NCBI GenBank assembly: GCA_905250025.1
Contig: CAJNOJ010000222.1
Coordinates: 62,001 to 126,000, forward strand
Length of the DNA stretch: 64,000 bases
Origin: Adineta ricciae
Taxonomy: Eukaryota; Rotifera; Eurotatoria; Adinetida; Adinetidae
Direction: 5' to 3'
The notes below the pieces were generated by a model that was not told the origin of the DNA, did not search any database, and saw only the letters and a list, made by a program, of their open reading frames with translations. A program made the position numbers and the translations under genes. This document shows positions 11,072-23,091 of this stretch, piece by piece (the first letter of the stretch is position 1; each line of letters opens with the position of its first letter).

Positions 11072-12570
11072 AGTTAGTTTACTTGTGATGACGCTCTGAA
11101 AACGATAACAATAAAAGAAAATTCAGTATTGAAACAACATAGGGAATCAAGTCAATGCAGAAGAAGAACCTGCAGAATGATGGTGGATAGTTTAAAGTTG
11201 ATAACTTTATGATTTATTTCGGCTCCTTTTCTATGCTATTTCATAGAGAAAAACGATTATGCGGACGATGTACTTCTAAGAAACAAAGTCTAGCGTCAGT
11301 ATACGAGAGACCAGTAAAATTCGTTGCTGCATTGATGGTGTGGATAGTGGCGTAACTAGGATTTGACGAGTGGTTGGCCGGCTCGCTACTAGTTTTTAAA
11401 TTGACTCTTTTTTTTAGTAATTAAGAGTGTATCAGGCGAAATGACCATCCCACAATTTTTGCAGATATCTCTCTGAGGTTCAATAGTGCATAGTTGCAGT
11501 TTTTCAAAAAGTAACCTATGAATTTATCTAAAATTCACCTCATTCTAAAGCATTGCGCAGGTCAGCTACTACTGTAGTATGATAGGTTATTTTAAAAAAT
11601 GTCTAAAACTGCTGAAACACACGTCAAATTCTGTTTTGATAAAGGTATATAAACGTTTGCTAACGATATAAAATAGTTTTGGATGCTATTGGATGCCAAA
11701 ATCGCGTTCTTCTAGTAATTTTGCACATTTTTTAAACAAGAAAAAGATTTCTGAGCATTTACGATAGACATGTATAGCTAGCATGGCAGGGCAAACTTTT
11801 GAAACCACTCTGCTCTGTGGTCATCTTTGTTCTGAATGATACTTTAAAATCTCCTATACTATCCAACTAGTATTATCGTTGATTTACATAAACTCGTATT
11901 ATGCTTTGGATGTAGCCTACCACTATAGTTTTTACACTTTGATGTTTATATATTCGTGCATGACTGTATCTCTCTGCGTCAGAGGTATCCACAGGGCACA
12001 TTTTCCCTGTCCTGTCCTGCAGGGCGAACAGCAGGGCTCAGTTCGAAAAGACGCTTTGGCCTATGAAACCTCTGTTTCGAGTACCACATACGGAACGTAA
12101 AAAATTCAACTAAGAATAATAATTTTAGCAGTCAGGTCTGCTCGAACATGTTCTGCTATGATTATCCATCAGTTTAACTGAATATAAATTCGAGAGTGAA
12201 GATACGATGGTAGGTAGGCTATGCACACATCAATGTCATTCTAACCTACACTCTTATCTCATACAGTAAATAAGAAACTCAAAGAAAAGTGTTCAAGTGA
12301 TTATCACTGTTTGGTGAGACATAATTTAATCCAAACTTACTGTTGTTTTCAAAGTATCGCCGTTCAAATGAGAATATACGTAACGCCGTTGTACACAATC
12401 GCGACTTCTGTTCGTTTTCATTTGTTTTTGCTTTACCCATATTTTTGCTACTCTCTCACATTTTTTCTGTTCGGTGATCGCTGTTTCTTGTTTCGATTGA
12501 ATCGTCACGGGCGGCCAATCAAAGCTGTGTATAATCTATTCCACATTGCCATCAATCAAATATAACTGAG
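11072..12570. other. Intergenic stretch, copy B
   Basis: Counterpart of 3694-5169 with extra bases near 11220-11280 and 11600-11700. It carries a decayed version of the GC-rich inverted pair (11784-12030). No gene recognised. Confidence 0.45.
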
Positions 12571-12813
12571 ATGCAGCTTATAAATGGACACGTCGATCGA
12601 ATGATGAGGGTGCGTGAGAGCGTACCTGATTGGAATATACAGAAGCGAATTAAAGAAACTGATTCTAAACATGCGCACAAATATTGTGTCGTTCAGTCTC
12701 TAATAGTTGTGCACGAAGGAATAAGATTAAATACGATTACGATTCAGAATGAACAGTCGTATAATAATCGATTTAATTTTTGTCAATGGATGCGAAATTT
12801 ATTCCGAAAATGA
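12571..12813 (+). CDS. Small conserved open frame (copy B), function unknown
   Basis: 80 residues beginning MQLINGHVDRMM. Its last 60 or so residues match the frame ending at 5447. No domain recognised; may be a chance frame. Confidence 0.2.
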   Translation: MQLINGHVDRMMRVRESVPDWNIQKRIKETDSKHAHKYCVVQSLIVVHEGIRLNTITIQNEQSYNNRFNFCQWMRNLFRK

Positions 12814-12844
12814 GTTCCTTTACTAAAATTGACCTTTTTTAAAT

Positions 12845-13130
12845 TCACAAATTAAATCTTGAGATTCTATCATTTCCAAAATCAGCAACATGCAGGTTGC
12901 CTCCGTTATCAAGTGATAATAAACCGAGGAGAAGACAAAACTTATTTGATCCTTCGCCCTCTTCATTTCCCTCACGTCAACGCATTACTCGATGATTCTC
13001 TTGATTTAGATTCCGCCAGTGCATCTGTTGGTTAATTCGATGATTTGAATAATCGGCAATGAAAACAGTTTGAATTTGATTAACATAAATTCTATATGAA
13101 TCTAAAAGGATTGGTTCAATTTGCTCGAGT
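12845..13130 (-). pseudogene. Decayed NHL-repeat gene fragment (copy B)
   Basis: Less rearranged than copy A. IYVNQIQTVFIADYSNHRIN is followed, after one frameshift, by ENHRVMRW-like text and then GGNLHVADFGNDRISRFNL and a stop. A repeat-sized segment present in copy A near 5640-5735 is absent. Confidence 0.65.
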
Positions 13131-13915
13131 CACGATTTTCGTAGTCTGCTTCTATTTGTTCAAATTTAATTCTTCTAACTGAGTTCTCGCCCGTTTTTTT
13201 TCGTTTTGAATTGACTGCGAATCTCAAGAGCAAAAGAAAACTTTCTGCAAGTCTGTCTATAGATGAAAAGCGTGAGAAGAAAAAAAGAAAAATTCTGTAT
13301 TATCCAAATATCACTATCATCTCCAACTGACGGACATAGGATGATGTTCATTCAAACTGTTGTGACATGTAATTCGTTTTAACTTCTAGCTGATTGAAGG
13401 CGAAAGAGGGAGAAAGATCTTTCGTGTTTATGCAGAACACAAGGAATCTCCAAGATCGAAAGAGTTGATGCATGAAAAGAAAGAAACAAGTTTGAAAGCA
13501 CTTACTTCCTCATCACAAAACTTCTCCGTTTAATGCATTATAGCTGTCTGACTGGACGAATGATAATAAAGCAAACGGCTATACTCACACATTGTTCCTG
13601 GAAATCATTGAATCGTTCGTTGTTCAAAGGATAGTTTTATAGCAAAGACCGGTAGATATTAATGAGTGTGATAAAACTGTTGACGTACAAGTGAAAAATG
13701 TATCGAATAGATAAGCAAACTTTGGCCCGAAAATATCCAAATCGATAATATTAGAAAATGCGAGTAGTTCGAGCGGAAATCAAGCGTAGCGTAAATAGTT
13801 ACTCTATATTGCATCAAACAAGCTACCAAACGTTTTTGTGTCGAATGGAACTAATAGTTCAGCTTACTTCACATTCTTTCCTCTTTGGAAAAAACGACGC
13901 TAGCTTAGCAGCAAT
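13131..13915. other. Intergenic stretch upstream of receptor copy B
   Basis: Counterpart of 5863-6704; no conserved open frame. The TATA-like TTATATATAATTATG lies at its right end. Confidence 0.4.
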
Positions 13916-13973
13916 TTATATATAATTATGTTCCATATAAATGTAAGATTTTAGTTCTGTTTTTGTTCTCACA

Positions 13974-14923
13974 ATGAGCTCAAACAGTTCAGAAATCTTC
14001 GACGACAAGAAACATATTCTTCATCGAATAAAGTTTTTTATCTTCATTGTGCTGGAAATTCCAGCGGTTATCATTAGTCTTTTGATTTTCGTCTTCTTCA
14101 TCATCCATCGTTCTGTGCTAAAGAATCTTCAAAATCAAGCTTTATTAGTTTTACTAGCCGCCAACTTCATAGAATTAGCCACGAGTATACCGATGACTAT
14201 AAATTTCTTCCAATTTTCCTACGTTTATCCAGCAACAGCAGTCTACTGTACGTGGTGGACATTTCTCGCGTATAGCCTTGCTGTCATCGGTGAGTTTCTG
14301 ATGGCGACCTTTTCCGTACAACGACACACACTTATATTTCAACCACAAATATCACAAGTGTCTTTTAAACGCTGTTTAGTATATCATCTACCTCTGGTCC
14401 TTTGCATCATCTATCCAATTGTGTTTTACATATTTGCGATTTTTTTTTATACATGTGACGGTACTCAATGGAATTTTCAAGAAAATGGGTGTGGTTTCGC
14501 AAACTGTTATTTCGTATATGACAACATTCTGGGCACATTCGACTGGGCAATGAATAATGGTTTTCCGATGGTGGTTATTTTCGTGGCCAATGTCACCCTC
14601 GTCATACGAGTGGTTAGGAACAAATATCGTCGCCAACGACTTGTTACTTGGCGATAGCATCGACGAATGACTATACAGTTATTGAGTATATCCAGTCTTT
14701 TTCTAATTGCCTGGTCACCGAGTCTGGTCATTGCACTTATTCAACAATTGTTTTCTCCGGATTTTGCACTACAAATTCAACTAGATTATATAACCGAGCT
14801 GATTTACCTTGCGTGTGCATCGGTCTACTACCAGAATTTATCAAATGGATTGTGAAGTTTTTACACTGCGGAGCAACAGCAGACAATGTCATTCGACCAG
14901 TTACAAATAATATTCAAATATAA
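13974..14923 (+). pseudogene. Rhodopsin-like 7TM receptor, inactivated (copy B)
   Basis: TM1 to TM5 read without interruption for 227 residues, including the LPLVLC TM4 text lost in copy A. An in-frame TAG at 14655-14657 then interrupts intracellular loop 3 where copy A has AAA (Lys). Downstream TM6 (LFLIAWSPSLVIAL) is readable. Near 14811 a 19-nt deletion between CCTTG repeats, relative to copy A, shifts the frame in TM7. The ancestral stop lies at 14921-14923. Its lesions are different from those of copy A, so the two copies were broken separately. Confidence 0.75.
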
Positions 14924-15241
14924 GCTCATCTTTAAGGTGCTGCGACACCTATCCTTTGTCCCTTGGTGACTTAAATAAAACAAGAAAAACGGATCCTGTT
15001 ATTATTCATTTGAGCTGCGCAGTACAAACGACTTTTCTTATTTCAATTGCCTTAACACTTCTCTTCTTTCGCTCTCTTCTTATCGTTCTCAATATCAAAG
15101 TTAAGTGTAATTTTTTTAACCTAATTCTCGCTTTTTTTTTCTTTTTTCTTATCTACTTTGTATAAATACAGCAATTTGGTATCTTTCAAGGCATTTATTC
15201 GTTATTTCTTTTCGAGATTTCGTTCGTTAATAAATACATCC
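14924..15241. other. Spacer, copy B
   Basis: Counterpart of 7699-8023, with T-rich tracts; nothing else seen. Confidence 0.5.
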
Positions 15242-15573
15242 ATGGATGACAAACGCAAACAACAATCAATCAACAACCTGATGAAGGAGAATGAGCCCAA
15301 AAGATTTGCAAAAGGTAATCAAATTATTCTTGATGAAAGCTGCTAATACCTTTAATTATTCGAAATGTTTAACCGTAAATAAAAATCGACTTAAATAAAA
15401 CACACTTCTATTGATATAGATTCACCTGTACCACCAAAGCAACAAAACGAAAGCTATCAACTCTTAGTCAAGTTGCTTCAAGAGGCGTGTCATCTCGAAA
15501 ATTGCTTGTTGAATTCGTATTTATATACGGCATGTTCGATCAAGAGTACACCTGGCGAATTTGAAAAGATCGA
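15242..15573 (+). CDS. VioB/RebD-type protein, 5' part (block B)
   Basis: Exon 1 15242-15314, intron 15315-15419, exon 2 from 15420, cut by the N at 15574. It differs from block A at several positions (for example HLEN against HLEH in the ferritin-like helix). The His-to-Asn change is near a likely metal ligand, so if real this allele may be altered in activity. Confidence 0.6.
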
Positions 15574-15574
15574 N
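15574..15574. other. Scaffold join (single N) B/C
   Basis: Bases 15575-15795 repeat 8135-8355 of block A base for base as far as I can read, and differ from the B tail. C is therefore the continuation of A, not of B. Confidence 0.85.
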
Positions 15575-15641
15575 TAATTATTCGAAATGTTTAACCGTAA
15601 ATAAAAATCGACTTAAATAAAACACACTTCTATTGATATAG

Positions 15642-18535
15642 ATTCACCTGTACCACCAAAGCAACAAAACGAAAGCTATCAACTCTTAGTCAAGTTGCTT
15701 CAAGAGGCGTGCCATCTCGAACATTGCTTGTTGAATTCGTATTTATATACAGCATGCTCGATCAAGAGTACACCTGACGAATTTGAAAAGATCGATCATG
15801 CGGATAACAATATTCGTGCTGGTATCCAATTTGAACGTGCTCGAGAATGGAAACAAAGTATTTTGTTGGTAGCACATGAAGAAATGATACATTTGCACTA
15901 CGTTCAATGCATGCTGCGTGCACTTGGAGAACGTCCTTGTTTCACGCTACCTGATCGGCATCCAACAACGGGAAACTGGTTTATTCCAAATTGGAGAGCT
16001 CATATTGGAGAGAAGCCGAATAACGAAGGTGTACAAGTTCCAATTGAACCATTGACCTCGGAGTGCATTCAACACTTTGTTTTGTACGAATCAACGGATG
16101 CGCTACAAGATCAAGATCCATACGGGCCAAAAATTATGGCTCTATTTGAACAACTATTCGACTTCGAAGTCAATTTAAACATTGAATCAACACTACTGAA
16201 CGTCGACGATGAACCAACTCGAAGAAAATTATCCAGTCAGTTGCGAAGTCTCTATACCACGCAACTGCCACTTCTCGCACCGGCGAAACCGTTAATAAAA
16301 GTTGCACTGGCTGAATTACCGCCAGTAGAAGAGTTACATTTCGCTTCGATCGCTGATTTTTATCTACAAGGCGTTGCTCCATTATACTGGCAAGCCTTCC
16401 ATGAACATTGGGTCGTTAACAATAACCGCGACTTAGTAAACGAAATGCTTTCGCCAGATTTTGCCGGCGAAGGTTTTCTGCCTGTTGGTCCTATCTACAG
16501 AAGTAAAAATTTTGATGCATTAAATACCCAAAATATGAGAAGTTATTACCGAAATGTCAAGAGTGTCGACCGTATCATTGCTGAAATTGTTGATGAAGGA
16601 GAAGGATTTAAAAATTTCGAAGAACGTGCGGAGTTCCTGTTGGATAAAGTCAAACATATTGGGACACGCGAATATTTACGTTGTTATCTAGAAGAGAAAG
16701 CACCGAAAACAACTTCGACAAAATACCCGTGGCTGGCTGATTGCGAACGACTTCGCCAGTCTCATTTGTACCGCTTTGCCATGATTATGATGAGTATGAA
16801 ACAGGAAGCCGATTTAGCAAACGCGGTCAACGTCACATTCAACGCTTACAGGGAACCGGTAAATATAGATAGCAACGTTACCTTGAAAGACCTTACTACT
16901 CAAATACCTTATTATTTCAATGCCTGCTATCTTGTCATGATCATGTGGCTATCGCGAATGTACGAAATAGCACATTGGGCCGGCGATAAGTCTCAACGAC
17001 AAGCTATTGAAATGATTGCCACTTGGCCACTTATGTCGCTCGCTATACGACCGTTTTTGGAGCTCGCCTCATTCTTTCCGATCGAGAAGAAAGAACTTTT
17101 TTCACTTAACGCTGACTATCTTCCGCGTTTACCTTTGCACGCTCGTCAATTGTTTCAGCTCTATGCTGCAGAAGACAGATCTGAAAGGATCAACGAGTCT
17201 CTCGATTACTTTGGTGTGAAAACATTGACAGATGTCGCGATGTGGGCAAATGATAAAATCGGACCGGTTGGTAAATCGGATTTACCAAATGAACAAAAAG
17301 AAATGATCATTACTCGTCTCAAAGCTCTCACAGTTTTGAATGAGTTCGAATCACAATTTACGTTTCGCGTTCATGGTGGTTATTCGAGCACGATGCCTGA
17401 TCTAACCTATCAAAGAGAACATGACCGAGGTAGTCTACAATTCGAAGAACATCCGACCGGCGATACTTTTAAACCCGACGACGCTGCTTTTTATCAAGAT
17501 ACGTTACTGCTGCGTTTACGGTTTTCAGGCTGGGGTCTTGTTCAATTGGCTACCGATCCGGATCCACCGACTGACGAGGCTGGCTGTACGGGCACACAGA
17601 TGTTACAACCATCCGATGGTAAAGGACGTCGTCTAAACAGAGCTCTTGTCTGGCAAAAGCATACCAAAGATCTTACTGAGATCACGCGTGGACCGCAGGG
17701 CATTGTACCGGAAATCGGAGTCAACTGCGTCGACGTCAGTCTGATGGTCGCAGGTTCGAATACCACAGTTGGGTACATGCCTTTGCAAGTATTGAATAGT
17801 ACGGGCGCGGTACAAACGAGCGGCGTTCAAAGTACACTCAATATTACCGGTTTATCTGAACTACAACGGCTGAAACCGTCTGATATCACTGGCGATTCGA
17901 ATAGAAAGATGCGTATTGATCTTCTGGAGAAGAATGGTTTCAAACCGTTGTTGCTTGGTGAAAATCATCTCGTATGGAAAGACGGCGAACCGATCGATCC
18001 TTTCATACTGGCTATTTTAATCGATAGTAATGATCAAAAACAACAACCGACTCTTGTGTGTAGTCGCGAAATTTACAATGAGGATAAACGCCTTCTTGAA
18101 ATGACTCCGTATCAAAGACTTCGTAGCGGTCGTGCACCCTTCGGTTTTGATAGTGTGAAAAATATTCCAGAATGGGCTGCACAAAACTTTTCGAAAGCAG
18201 AGGCCGAACTGATTAGCAAACCAGAATATCCGACCAACTATCTCATCGCACGAGCACATAACCTTCAGCAAGCTCTCGAATCAGCTATTCATAGCGCCGC
18301 TAAGCCACCGAAACCGGAAGATGTGAATAACATCGTCTCATTAGCTGATCGAATGAGACAATTGGTACCCGATCCAACGAAAAAGCTATATCGATGGCTT
18401 CTTTATTTACTGCATTATGGCCATTCGATCAGTGGCACGCTCAATGCTCCAAGCACGACACCTATACTCGAAGTCATACGCAAAAATACGGGTCTTTCAT
18501 GCGCTATTACTGCCAGCAACAACCGAAACGAAACT
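15642..18535 (+). CDS. VioB/RebD/StaD-type ferritin-like protein, central part (block C)
   Basis: One long exon without stops. Joined with exon 1 of block A and the E exons (21211-21492 and 21655-21897), the coding length is 3492 nt, in phase, giving 1163 residues. VioB and RebD are about 1000. The N-terminal part carries the ferritin-like helix pattern of the iminophenyl-pyruvate dimer synthase family: LLQEACHLEHCLLNSYLY followed by AHEEMIHLHYVQCMLRALGE, with Glu and His residues placed to bind metal. In bacteria this family couples two indole-pyruvate imines in violacein and rebeccamycin synthesis. No partner gene (VioA/RebO type) is seen here, so the substrate in an animal is unknown. Introns show it is a resident eukaryotic gene. 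Horizontal origin is likely but not tested. The C-terminal half has no domain I recognise. Confidence 0.7.
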
Positions 18536-18536
18536 N
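18536..18536. other. Scaffold join (single N) C/D
   Basis: Bases 18537-18757 restart 221 bases before the end of C (18315-18535) with a few substitutions. A frame crossing this N repeats about 74 residues and is an artefact. Confidence 0.85.
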
Positions 18537-19444
18537 CGGAAGATGTGAATAACATCGTCTCATTAGCTGATCGAATGAGACAATTGGTACCCGATCCAAC
18601 GAAAAAGCTATATCGATGGCTTCTTTATTTACTGCATTATGGCCATTCGATCAGTGGCACGCTCAATGCTCCAAGCACGACACCTATACTCGAAGTCATA
18701 CACAACAATACGGGTCTTTCATGCGCTATTAATGCCAGCAAGAACCGAAACGAAACTAATTCAAGATGGTTAATCAAGTATACTTTGGGTTTAATGGATG
18801 TTGATGCACTCTCCGACTTTGTTTTTGGTGAACTATATATACCTCTGACAGTCGCTAATGCTCCAAATCAACCCATCCAATTGCGTCACAGTTGGACGTT
18901 CAACAAAGGAGTCTACAATGCAGTGAAAGACTTTGCTCTCGATTTCTTTCGTGCTTTCTGGTCCGATGATTACACTTATGATCGCAGTAACAATACTCGT
19001 AGTTTACAGATCGATACTCAGCACAAACTAATCGAAACAGTAAGTCAATCAAAAGTAAAGCACTATCTTTTCTAATGCAGAAATAGATCATCAGAAAGTG
19101 ACAAGCGTTGTCAAAATCCGTAATATATTTGAACTGTTTCATTGAAGTCACTCTGACCTTTCTAAAGCATCTGTATACTTTAGCTAAGTAATCCTGCGCA
19201 GAAACAGACAAGCGGTTCATCGTATGGCTATGAGTATACACAGACGGGCTTCACCGATATAACTACATGTTCTCAAAAAATTGCACTGACTGTCAACAAG
19301 AACAATGCGACATTCACGTGGAATATCAGCTTCGTTGCCAAAACGGAAAAAGCAACAGTGAACATGGCAATCTTCTTTACAAACCAAACTGCTCAGGCCG
19401 ATGCTGCCTTTGAAAGATTTCTCCTGCCGTCACCAGATGATTAG
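18537..19444 (+). CDS. VioB/RebD-type protein, 3' part (block D)
   Basis: Exon to 19039, intron 19040-19201 (GTAAGT...GCAG), last exon 19202-19444 ending TAG. Splicing in phase gives LIET joined to KQTSGSSYGYEY. Without splicing the frame would end at 19075. The final ~80 residues contain TFTWNISFVAKTE and look like a small beta-rich domain of unknown type. Alternative-haplotype version of 20997-21897. Confidence 0.65.
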
Positions 19445-20700
19445 TTCATGTAATATTCGAACGTTCGTCATAAGGAACTGATAATGTTTATCATTGATGA
19501 CATAAAACGTGAAACAGCTTCGCTAGTCGTTATCATTTTTCTGTGGAAAAAATTTTGCAAAAGAAAAAACGGGTAGAAATTTCTTTTCGTCTGTTCGCAT
19601 TTATTCAAATACTCTTTGACAAGATGAAAGAAATACGTCAAACGTTGAGAAACTCGTTCAGTTTGTACTCGAGGATTATATGAAGACTGCCATTTTTTAT
19701 TTATTTTGTCTGACTGCTTTGGTCATTTTAATTGTATGCTGTGACATTCACATGCGCAAATAAGATGGGCGATCGGATTGATAATATTCATTTATCTTCT
19801 AATTAGCAGTTTAGGCCTCTTCTCTCTATCATTGTCTAGGTAGGAAGGAATGAAAAAAGTGTGCTTCACTTGTTTCATTTCAAATAATCTAATCAAGTCA
19901 GATTATAAGTTCTTTCAGAATAGGGAACTCTCGCTTCGTTTATACATAGAAAAAAAAGCCAGATTAATGAGTTGACTACTCACAATTCGATCGCCATCGA
20001 CATTGAAATATGCTGTTATTATTACTATTTTTAGTTTAGTCACTTTGGAGAATTACTCTGTATGAAATAAAATGTGAACATTTGATAGTAAATCTCTATG
20101 ACATAATACGTTTTTATTATTTATGATCGAAATGAATTAAACAGACAGGAAAATGTTTAGACAGCTTCAATCAGAATTTATTTTCTATACTTGCTTCATT
20201 AATGGAAAATATATCTAACCGAATAGATTAGTTTTATTCTTCCAAGCAAGTATCATCTATAAATATTTTGATACCGCAAGTACTTTTGTCGAAGTTTTTA
20301 TAATGCTAGCATAGGACGTCCTTCCTTTGCTTTATACTATAATTACTCGTCTGTGCAGCTATTCGCCAATCCTGAATCTTATGATAGAGACGAAGAGTAA
20401 AAAGAATTCTTCTATGCATTTCATTGTTAAAGCTGTAAAATAACATCGTACACACCAATGTATTTTAGAGGTTAGTCACTTTAAAGTACACGACTACTAG
20501 GAAATTCTTTCTCCTCTTCCTTGTTTAAACCAATACAAGCGCAGCAAGTCTCAATCAGAAGTGTCTAGAGCAGTTTTTCTTACATCACACGAGTTATCGC
20601 GGTCTCTTGGACAATCCCGTTTTGACGATCACAAGATTCCTTTCGGTAGAATCTTAAGTATTTACTAGAAATCTTTCAGAGTGTAATCAACACATAAACA
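19445..20700. other. Intergenic stretch (block D)
   Basis: AT-rich, matched in block E at 21898-23091 with indels. No gene, RNA or repeat recognised. Confidence 0.5.
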
Positions 20701-20995
20701 ATGACTTCATGGTCATACGTTACCGTAATGTTCATACGTTATGCAGGTATTCCAATACTATGCATTAGCTTATTTGGTTGTATGATGAATGCAATGGTGT
20801 TTTCAAGTGGGCGCTCGTATCGAACCAAACCATGCACATTCTTTCTGATGGTAGCAGCCATTGCATCGTGTGTACAGTTAATATGTGCAACATTATCGCG
20901 TATTCTGGCATATGGTTTTAACAACGATTTAACCGCTTTGTCATTGACTTGGTGTAAAATAAAGCAGCACTTTGTTGCAACTTGCTATGGCATAT
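20701..20995 (+). CDS. Second rhodopsin-like receptor, 5' fragment (block D)
   Basis: The first 98 codons, nearly identical to 23092 onwards, beginning MTSWSYVTVMFIRYAG. It is cut by the N at 20996. The frame that seems to continue into VioB-like sequence is an assembly chimera. Confidence 0.7.
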
Positions 20996-20996
20996 N
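20996..20996. other. Scaffold join (single N) D/E
   Basis: Left side stops inside a receptor gene. The right side restarts in the VioB-like gene at the equivalent of 18544 and is identical to the C tail (18322-18535). So E continues C and D is the other arm. Confidence 0.85.
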
Positions 20997-21897
20997 TGTG
21001 AATAACATCGTCTCATTAGCTGATCGAATGAGACAATTGGTACCCGATCCAACGAAAAAGCTATATCGATGGCTTCTTTATTTACTGCATTATGGCCATT
21101 CGATCAGTGGCACGCTCAATGCTCCAAGCACGACACCTATACTCGAAGTCATACGCAAAAATACGGGTCTTTCATGCGCTATTACTGCCAGCAACAACCG
21201 AAACGAAACTAATTCAAGATGGTTAATCAAGTATACTTTGGGTTTAATGGATGTTGATGCACTCTCTGACTTTGTTTTCGGTGAACTATATATACCTCTG
21301 ACAGTCGCTAATGCTCCAAATCAGCCCATCCAATTGCTTCATAGTTGGACGTTCAACAAAGGAGTCTACAATGCACTGAAAGACTTTGCTCTTGATTTCT
21401 TTCGTGCGTTCTGGTCCGATGATTACACTTATGATCGTAGTAACAATACTCGTAGTTTACAGATCGATACTCAGCACAAACTAATCGAAATAGTAAGTCA
21501 ATCAAAAGTAAAGCACTATCTTTTCTAATGCAGAAACAGATTATCAGAAAGTGACGAGCGTTGTCAAAACCCGTAATATATTTGAACTGTTTCATTGAAG
21601 TCACTCCGGCCTTTCTAAAGCATTTGTATATTTTAGCTAAGTAATCCTGCGGAGAAACAGACAAGCCGTTCATCGTATGGCTATGAGTACACGCAGACGG
21701 GCTTCACGGATATAACTACATGTTCTCAAAAAATTGCACTGACTGTCAACGAGAACAATGCGACATTCACGTGGAACATCAGCTTCGTTGCCAAAACGGA
21801 AAAAGCAACAGTGAACATGGCGATCTTCTTTACAAACCAAACTGCTCAGGCCGATGCTGCCTTTGAAAAATTTCTCCTGCCGTCACCAGAAGATTAG
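20997..21897 (+). CDS. VioB/RebD-type protein, 3' part (block E)
   Basis: First 214 bases overlap the end of C. New sequence runs 21211-21492, then intron 21493-21654, then the last exon 21655-21897 ending TAG. It completes the 1163-residue protein with block A exon 1 and block C. Compared with block D the changes are few and mostly conservative, so both alleles appear maintained at this end. Confidence 0.7.
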
Positions 21898-23091
21898 TTC
21901 ATGTAATACTGGAACGTTCGTCATAAGGAACTGATAATGTTTATCATTGATAACATAAAACGTGAAACAACTTCGCTAGTCGTTATCATTTTTCTGTGGA
22001 AAAAATTTTGCAAAAGAAAAACGGGCAGAGATTTCTTTTCGTCTGTTCGCATTGATTAAAAGACTCTTTGACAAGATGAGAGAAATACGTCAAACGTTGA
22101 GAAACTCGTTCAGTGCATTGGAAGATTATATGAAGACTGCCATTTTTTATTTATTTCGTCTGACTGCTTTGGTCATTTTAATTGTATGTTGTGACATTCA
22201 CATGCGCAAATAAGATGGGCGATCGGATTGATAATATTCATTTATCTTCTAATTAGCAGTGTAGGCTTCTTCTCTCTATCATTGTCTAGGAAGGAATGAG
22301 AAAAGTGTGCTTCACTTGCTTCATTTCAAATAATCTAATCAAGTCAGATAATAAGTTCTTTCAGAATAGGGAACTCTCGCTTCGTTTGTACATAGAAAAA
22401 AGTCAGATTAATGAGTTGACTACTCACAATTCGAACGCCTTTGACATTGAAATATGCTGTTGTTATTATTATTTTTAGTTTAGTCACTTTGGCGAATTAT
22501 TCTGTATGAAATAAAATGTGAACATTTGATAGTAAATCTCTATGACATAATACGTTTTTATTATTTATGATCGAAATGAATTAAACAGACAGGAAAATGT
22601 TTAGACAGCTTCACTAAGAATTTATTTTCTATACTTGCTTCATTAATGGAAAATATATCTAACCGAATAGATTAGTTTTATTCTGCCAAGCAAGTATCAT
22701 GTAAAAATATAGTGTCTACGACAGTATCATCTATAAATATTTTGATACCGCAAGTATTTTTATCGAACTTTCTATAATGCTAGCATAGGACGTCCTTCCT
22801 TTGCTTTGTACTATAATTACTCGTCTGTAAATAACATCGTACACGCTAATGTATTTGAGAGTGTAGTCACTTAAAGGTACACGACGATCTAGGAAATTCT
22901 TTCTCCTCTTCCTTACTTGAACCAATACAAGCGCAACAAATCTCAATCAGAAGTGTCTAGGACAGTTTTTTTACATCACACGAGTTGTCGCGGTCTCTTG
23001 AACAATCCCATTTTGACGATCACAAGATTCCTTTCGGTAGAAACATAAGTATTTACTAGAAATCTTTCAGAGGGTAATCAACACATAGACA
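21898..23091. other. Intergenic stretch (block E)
   Basis: Counterpart of 19445-20700; no gene or RNA recognised. Confidence 0.5.

Larger units (their letters stand above)
8357..15573 (+). repeat. Second copy of 927-8355 (probable alternative haplotype)
   Basis: Gene order, strand, exon borders and intergenic sequence follow block A throughout with many substitutions and small indels. It begins and ends at N joins, so no natural junction supports a true tandem copy. Confidence 0.8.

Noticed and set aside
927-15573. True tandem segmental duplication
   Set aside because: All borders coincide with N joins and the 221-base overlap links A to C directly, so an allelic copy is the simpler explanation.
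15695-19075. Continuous frame of 1126 codons
   Set aside because: It crosses the N at 18536 and repeats about 74 residues, and it runs into an intron at the end. The real gene is assembled from blocks A, C and E.
20701-21528. Apparent fusion of a receptor with a VioB-like C-terminus
   Set aside because: The fusion point is the N at 20996. Both halves are found in their own complete genes elsewhere in the window.
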